Assembly (NCBI GenBank): GCA_964415085.1
Contig: CAYPYI010000002.1
Location: 13,253 to 77,252 of the forward strand
Source: CAYPYI01 sp964415085
Lineage (GTDB): Bacteria; Bacillota; Clostridia; Tissierellales; Tissierellaceae
Direction: 5' to 3'
DNA: 64,000 nt
Each line of letters opens with the position of its first letter. The first letter of the stretch is position 1. The translations under genes and the position numbers were made by a program. Below, piece after piece: positions 60,317-64,000 of the stretch. The notes beneath the pieces were generated by a model. It saw only the letters and a list, made by a program, of their open reading frames with translations. It was not told the origin of the DNA and ran no database searches.

Positions 60317-61792
60317 TCATTTTAATTTGCTTACAACTTTCTTCTTTTTAGTAAGTAAGTCCTCGACTTTATTGTTATACTCATTTAATCCTTTATAATT
60401 TGGAATTCTCGTTACACTTTTGTCTTGAGCATTAACAACCTTACTTACTGCCCCTAACCCTAGACCTATTATTGTTTCTCTTTCTTCCATCATCACAATA
60501 TTATAAATTGACTCTTTGCCAGGTTTACAATATCCAATATTTTCAGAATTTAAAAATGATTGTTTTTGCCTATATAAATAGTAAGGGTGCAAATTTGAAG
60601 TTTGTACGTAATGATTAATTACACTATTTAATTCAATCTGATTTATTCCACCTGATTGATTATCATAGTCATTATTGGATAATAAAGAACCTCTTTTTAA
60701 AGCTAATGAATGTAATGTAAGGTTCTCAGGACTCATTTTAGTTACTTCTTCGATTGTATTTTTTATGTCAATTAAATTTTCACCCGGTAGTCCCAGTATT
60801 ACATCCATATTTATTATATCAAATTGAATATCTTTAGCAACATTATATGCTTTAATTATTAAATTTTTATCATGCCCTCGTTTTATTCTTTCTAAAGTCT
60901 TATCATTCATAGTCTGAGGGTTAATACTTATACGATTTACACCTAATTCTTTTAAAGTTATTAAATAATCTTTACTTATTGTGTCAGGTCTACCTGCTTC
61001 AACAGTAAACTCATTTAAACTATTTTCATCTATATTAAAATGTTTAAAAACATGTTTAATTATTAAAGATAAATCTTCTTTCTTTATAGCTGTTGGCGTC
61101 CCACCACCTATGTATAGAGTATTTATCTTTTTGCCAGCACATATTTTCGCCGTTTCTTCAATTTCATACAATAATGTATTTATATAGTCTTCTACTATTT
61201 TGTAATCTTTTATAGCAAATGATGAAAAAGAACAGTATGAGCATTTTGTTGGACAAAATGGTATATTTAAATATAAACTTATCCTATTATTATCTAATAC
61301 GTTTACATATTTTCTCTGTATTTTTGATATTTCTATCATATCTTCAATTGCTCTTTCTGATAAGTAATATTCTTTTTGCAAGACTAATTTTATATCACTA
61401 TAGTTTAAATTACAATCTAATAAATTATGAATAATTTTCATCGGTCTTATACCTGTTAGTATGCCCCATTTTATGAACTCATTATTAATATTTTTAAATA
61501 AATCTAAAACAGCTCTTTTAAAGGTATTATTATATACAGTTTTTTCTCCAAGGTATTTTTCATAAGATTTATTAAATTTTGTCTTGCAATCATATTTGTG
61601 ATTTTTGTAATATAATGTTCCTAAAATATAATCATGTTTATCTTCTAAGGATATTTTCATTTCAAAATCAGAAATATTTTCTAACTCAGACAGCTTAGTA
61701 ATAAAAGTAATATCATTAATTGATGATATTTCTCTAACAACTTCAAAAATATCATGTTTATATTTTTCTTTATTTGCATATATATAAATCAT
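60317..61792 (-). CDS. hemZ: Coproporphyrinogen dehydrogenase-like radical SAM protein HemZ
   Basis: A 491-residue protein. A roughly 165-residue N-terminal extension precedes a radical SAM domain with NIPFCPTKCSYCSF (C-x3-C-x2-C), TLYIGGGTPTAI, RISINPQTMNDKTL and DVILGLPGE. HemZ members resemble anaerobic coproporphyrinogen III oxidase. Many clostridia encode one without obvious heme synthesis, so the true substrate is uncertain. The start is taken at the ATG at 61792, six bases after GGAGG; an ATG six bases earlier abuts the Shine-Dalgarno. Confidence 0.88.
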   Translation of the reverse strand: MIYIYANKEKYKHDIFEVVREISSINDITFITKLSELENISDFEMKISLEDKHDYILGTLYYKNHKYDCKTKFNKSYEKYLGEKTVYNNTFKRAVLDLFKNINNEFIKWGILTGIRPMKIIHNLLDCNLNYSDIKLVLQKEYYLSERAIEDMIEISKIQRKYVNVLDNNRISLYLNIPFCPTKCSYCSFSSFAIKDYKIVEDYINTLLYEIEETAKICAGKKINTLYIGGGTPTAIKKEDLSLIIKHVFKHFNIDENSLNEFTVEAGRPDTISKDYLITLKELGVNRISINPQTMNDKTLERIKRGHDKNLIIKAYNVAKDIQFDIINMDVILGLPGENLIDIKNTIEEVTKMSPENLTLHSLALKRGSLLSNNDYDNQSGGINQIELNSVINHYVQTSNLHPYYLYRQKQSFLNSENIGYCKPGKESIYNIVMMEERETIIGLGLGAVSKVVNAQDKSVTRIPNYKGLNEYNNKVEDLLTKKKKVVSKLK

Positions 61793-61806
61793 TTTCATCC
61801 TCCAAA

Positions 61807-61838
61807 GTTAAATAGCTACTTTAAAGTAGCTATTTAAC
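61807..61838 (-). repeat. Perfect 32-base palindrome between MBL gene and hemZ
   Basis: Arms GTTAAATAGCTACTTT and AAAGTAGCTATTTAAC, 16 bp each with no mismatches. The stop of the hydrolase gene lies within it. The minus strand follows with CTTTGGAGG, so there is no T tract; it looks like an RNA-stabilising or processing hairpin between co-transcribed genes. Confidence 0.75.
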
Positions 61839-62444
61839 AAATTGATTATATTGTTTTTCAAATTCAACACTTGTAGTCTCTCCGTGCCCTGATAATATTA
61901 TAGTTTCATCTGGTAAAATATATATTTTTGTTTTTATTGAATTTATTAGTGTATCGTAATCTCCAGTTGGAAAGTCAGTTCTTCCAATTGAATATTGAAA
62001 TATACTATCTCCCGAAAATAAATATTTATCTATATACAAGCACATTCCACCAATTGTATGCCCTGGTGTGTATAGTACTTTAAATTCCATATCAGAGATT
62101 TCTATTATATCTCCATCTACAACATACTCATCAGCATCTATTTCTATAGCTCCAGTTTCCATAACCTCTGATAAGTTTAGTTTACTATTATTTAGTATTT
62201 CTTTCTCATTTTTATGAGCAATTACACTTATATTATATTTATTTTTTAAATCACTTACTGCACCAATATGATCTCCATGCCCATGAGTCAATATTATTTT
62301 TTCAGGTTGTAAATTGTTATCTTCTAATATCTTAATTACAGTATCTGAAGAAAAACCAGGATCTATTATAGCTGCACTTTGATTGTTATGAACTATATAA
62401 CAATTCGTTTGAAAAGATCCTAGTGGTATTTTAATTATTTCCAA
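61830..62444 (-). CDS. MBL-fold metallohydrolase (glyoxalase II-like)
   Basis: A 204-residue metallo-beta-lactamase fold protein with the zinc motif THGHGDHIGAV (HxHxDH), YTPGHTIGGM, and LFSGDSIFQ with the bridging aspartate, then SGHGETT. It resembles hydroxyacylglutathione hydrolase-like YcbL proteins. The physiological thioester substrate is unknown in an organism that may lack glutathione. It sits between dtd and hemZ in the conserved relA-dtd-MBL-hemZ order. Confidence 0.92.
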   Translation of the reverse strand: MEIIKIPLGSFQTNCYIVHNNQSAAIIDPGFSSDTVIKILEDNNLQPEKIILTHGHGDHIGAVSDLKNKYNISVIAHKNEKEILNNSKLNLSEVMETGAIEIDADEYVVDGDIIEISDMEFKVLYTPGHTIGGMCLYIDKYLFSGDSIFQYSIGRTDFPTGDYDTLINSIKTKIYILPDETIILSGHGETTSVEFEKQYNQFVK

Positions 62445-62462
62445 GTTATGTTCCTCCTAATA

Positions 62463-62912
62463 TTAAAATGTTTTTTCACTATCTAGTAATATAGTTACCG
62501 GTCCATCATTTGTATATGTTACATCCATATCAGCTGCAAATACACCACTTTCAACTACTATATTTTCTTTTTTAATTCTTTCTATAAATTCTTCATACAT
62601 CTTCTTGGCCATAGTAGGCTCTGCTGATTTCATAAAATTAGGTCTTCTACCCTTTCTAACATCACCATAAAGAGTAAATTGTGAAATGATTAAAATTTGA
62701 CCTTCGATATCTTTGACTGATAAATTCATTTTATCATCTTCGTCTTGAAATATTCTCAAATTCACAATCTTTTCTAGCAAATATTCAAGGTCTTTATCTG
62801 TATCTTCATCTCCTATAGCTAGATACACTAAAAGACCGTAATCTATCTTACCTTCTATATTATTTTCTACAGAAACTTGGGCATTTTTTACCCTTTGTAT
62901 CACTGCTCTCAT
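62463..62912 (-). CDS. dtd: D-aminoacyl-tRNA deacylase
   Basis: A 149-residue enzyme that removes D-amino acids (and glycine mischarged on tRNA-Ala) from tRNA. Signatures: MRAVIQRVKNAQVSVE, SQFTLYGD and the C-terminal NDGPVTILLDS, where most members have N-x-GPVT. It is 12 bases after relA. Confidence 0.97.
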   Translation of the reverse strand: MRAVIQRVKNAQVSVENNIEGKIDYGLLVYLAIGDEDTDKDLEYLLEKIVNLRIFQDEDDKMNLSVKDIEGQILIISQFTLYGDVRKGRRPNFMKSAEPTMAKKMYEEFIERIKKENIVVESGVFAADMDVTYTNDGPVTILLDSEKTF

Positions 62913-62924
62913 TTACAATCTCCT

Positions 62925-64000
62925 TTATGAAATTATTCTATATACATCTATTACTCCTTTTACCTCTCTAATAGATGTAATAATATCTGAAAGTTCATCT
63001 AATCCATTAATTTTTACAGTTAAATTCATTAACACTTGTCCATCATTTGCTTGCCTACTATTTATAGCTGTTAATGAAATATCAGCCTCATTTATTTTTA
63101 AAGCAACTTCTGCTAGCAGTCCAGACCTATCAAAAGCTCTTATCTGAATTTCAGCCTCATAAGATGACTTATTCACATTCGATTCCCAATGAACTTCAAT
63201 AAGTCTATTTGGATCGTCCATATGAATAATATTAGGACAGTCTGATCTATGAACACTAATTCCTCTTCCCATAGTTATAAAACCTTTAATATCATCTCCA
63301 GGAACTGGATTACAACATTTAGCAAGTCTTATTTTTATATTATCTAGTCCTTTAACTGTAACTCCATCTTCACTATGAGTCCTTCTTTTATCAACTTGTG
63401 TTTTCTTTTCTAATTTTTCCTTAACCACATCGTCTGCAGTCTTTATCCCTTTACTCGTTTTTAAAAATTCATTATTAACCTTAGTTACCACTTGATTAAT
63501 TTTTATACTCTTTGAACCTATTGCTGCAAATAAGTCTTCTATAGTATTAGCACCATATATATTTGCTATTTCTAAAAGTTTTTTAGGCTTAATATCTTTA
63601 TCTATATCAATATTTAATTTTTTTAATTCTTTTTCTAATTCTTGCTTTCCTTTTGAGATATTCACATCTTTATCTTGTACTTTAAACCATTGTCTTATTT
63701 TCGTTTTAGCCTGATTACTCTTAACTATATCTAACCAATCTTTACTAGGTTTACTAGTTACAGACGTAATTATCTCTACAATATTGCCATTTCTTAATTT
63801 ATAGTTTAAAGGTACAATTCTTCCATCTACCTTAGCACCTATACAACTATTACCTACATCAGTATGAATTCTATAAGCGAAATCTATCGGAGTAGAACCC
63901 ATAGGTAAATTTATTACATCTCCATTTGGAGTAAATACAAATACTTCATCTGTAAAGAAATCAATCTTTAAAGTTTCCATAAAATCTTTAGGATCTTTTA
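62925..64000 (-). CDS. relA: (p)ppGpp synthetase/hydrolase RelA/SpoT, C-terminal part (5' end outside window)
   Basis: The frame is open to the right edge; about 358 residues are visible, continuing upstream as KDPKDF before METLKIDFF, so no start should be placed at that Met. Present are the TGS domain (VFVFTPNGDVINLPMGSTPIDFAYRIHT), the helical and zinc-finger-like region (AKCCNPVPGDDIKGFI with HRSDCPNI) and the C-terminal ACT domain. The hydrolase and synthetase domains lie beyond the edge. These regulatory domains sense uncharged tRNA on the ribosome. It leads relA-dtd-MBL-hemZ. Confidence 0.95.
   Translation of the reverse strand, partial: KDPKDFMETLKIDFFTDEVFVFTPNGDVINLPMGSTPIDFAYRIHTDVGNSCIGAKVDGRIVPLNYKLRNGNIVEIITSVTSKPSKDWLDIVKSNQAKTKIRQWFKVQDKDVNISKGKQELEKELKKLNIDIDKDIKPKKLLEIANIYGANTIEDLFAAIGSKSIKINQVVTKVNNEFLKTSKGIKTADDVVKEKLEKKTQVDKRRTHSEDGVTVKGLDNIKIRLAKCCNPVPGDDIKGFITMGRGISVHRSDCPNIIHMDDPNRLIEVHWESNVNKSSYEAEIQIRAFDRSGLLAEVALKINEADISLTAINSRQANDGQVLMNLTVKINGLDELSDIITSIREVKGVIDVYRIIS

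Noticed and set aside
1..64000. CRISPR arrays, prophage, IS elements, tRNA or rRNA genes
   Set aside because: I found no regularly spaced repeats, transposase or integrase genes, or tRNA/rRNA-like sequence. The window is compact core genome.

Overview
The window is a 64 kb stretch of a very AT-rich genome, roughly 30% G+C by eye. Genes are dense, with TTG/GTG starts alongside ATG and strong AGGAGG ribosome binding sites. Gene content and order (ackA-DUF177-rpmF-plsX-acpP-rnc-smc-ftsY-ylxM-ffh-rpsP-khpA-rimM-trmD-rplS-rbgA-rnhB; coaBC-priA-def-fmt-rlmN-prpC-prkC-rsgA-rpe-thiN; relA-dtd-hemZ-aspS) are those of low-GC Firmicutes of class Clostridia. They most resemble the Peptostreptococcaceae (Clostridioides-like) arrangement. 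The family placement is inference from remembered synteny, not a search. Two runs of ten Ns (3996-4005, 4256-4265) show that this is a draft scaffold.

Nearly all genes lie on the minus strand. From the left edge: a partial type IV pilus/competence-type cluster (ATPase, inner-membrane protein, prepilin, and a truncated pseudopilin-like gene); an orphan 131-residue gene with its own promoter and terminator; then the translation and secretion block from rnhB to smc. rnhB is broken by an N gap and by a misplaced J-domain fragment. Next come rnc, acpP, plsX, rpmF, DUF177 and ackA. tmcAL is on the plus strand.

The middle holds a coiled-coil gene, coaD, rsmD, recG, fakA and an asp23-family gene, and rpmB (plus). 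A thiamine pair thiT-thiN follows, under a clear TPP riboswitch with a terminator expression platform. Then rpe-rsgA-prkC-prpC-rlmN, a zinc metallopeptidase-fmt-def, priA, and coaBC-rpoZ-gmk-remA-yicC. rqcH is divergent on the plus strand.

The right part holds the pyrR-rluD-lspA-divIVA-ylmH-yggT-sepF-yggS cell-division/envelope cluster. Two poorly characterised membrane proteins head it (HlyD-like, and a 122-residue protein). Then gpsA-plsY-der-DUF512, a split ThrE-type exporter (plus strand), a CsoR/CstR-like repressor with an RseC-family protein and TcdA, aspS, malic enzyme, hemZ, an MBL hydrolase, dtd, and the C-terminal part of relA running off the right edge.

I see no phage, IS element, CRISPR array, tRNA or rRNA. 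This is ordinary core chromosome, and I found no convincing novel multi-gene system. The points most worth a second look are: the J-domain/RNase HII chimera; the C31/Y56/C60 CsoR-family repressor; the two uncharacterised membrane proteins heading the sepF operon; the long acidic FtsY tail; and genes missing from expected positions (fab genes between plsX and acpP, rsmB after rlmN, hisS beside aspS, spoIVA after gpsA). The missing genes hint at a reduced, perhaps non-sporulating organism.
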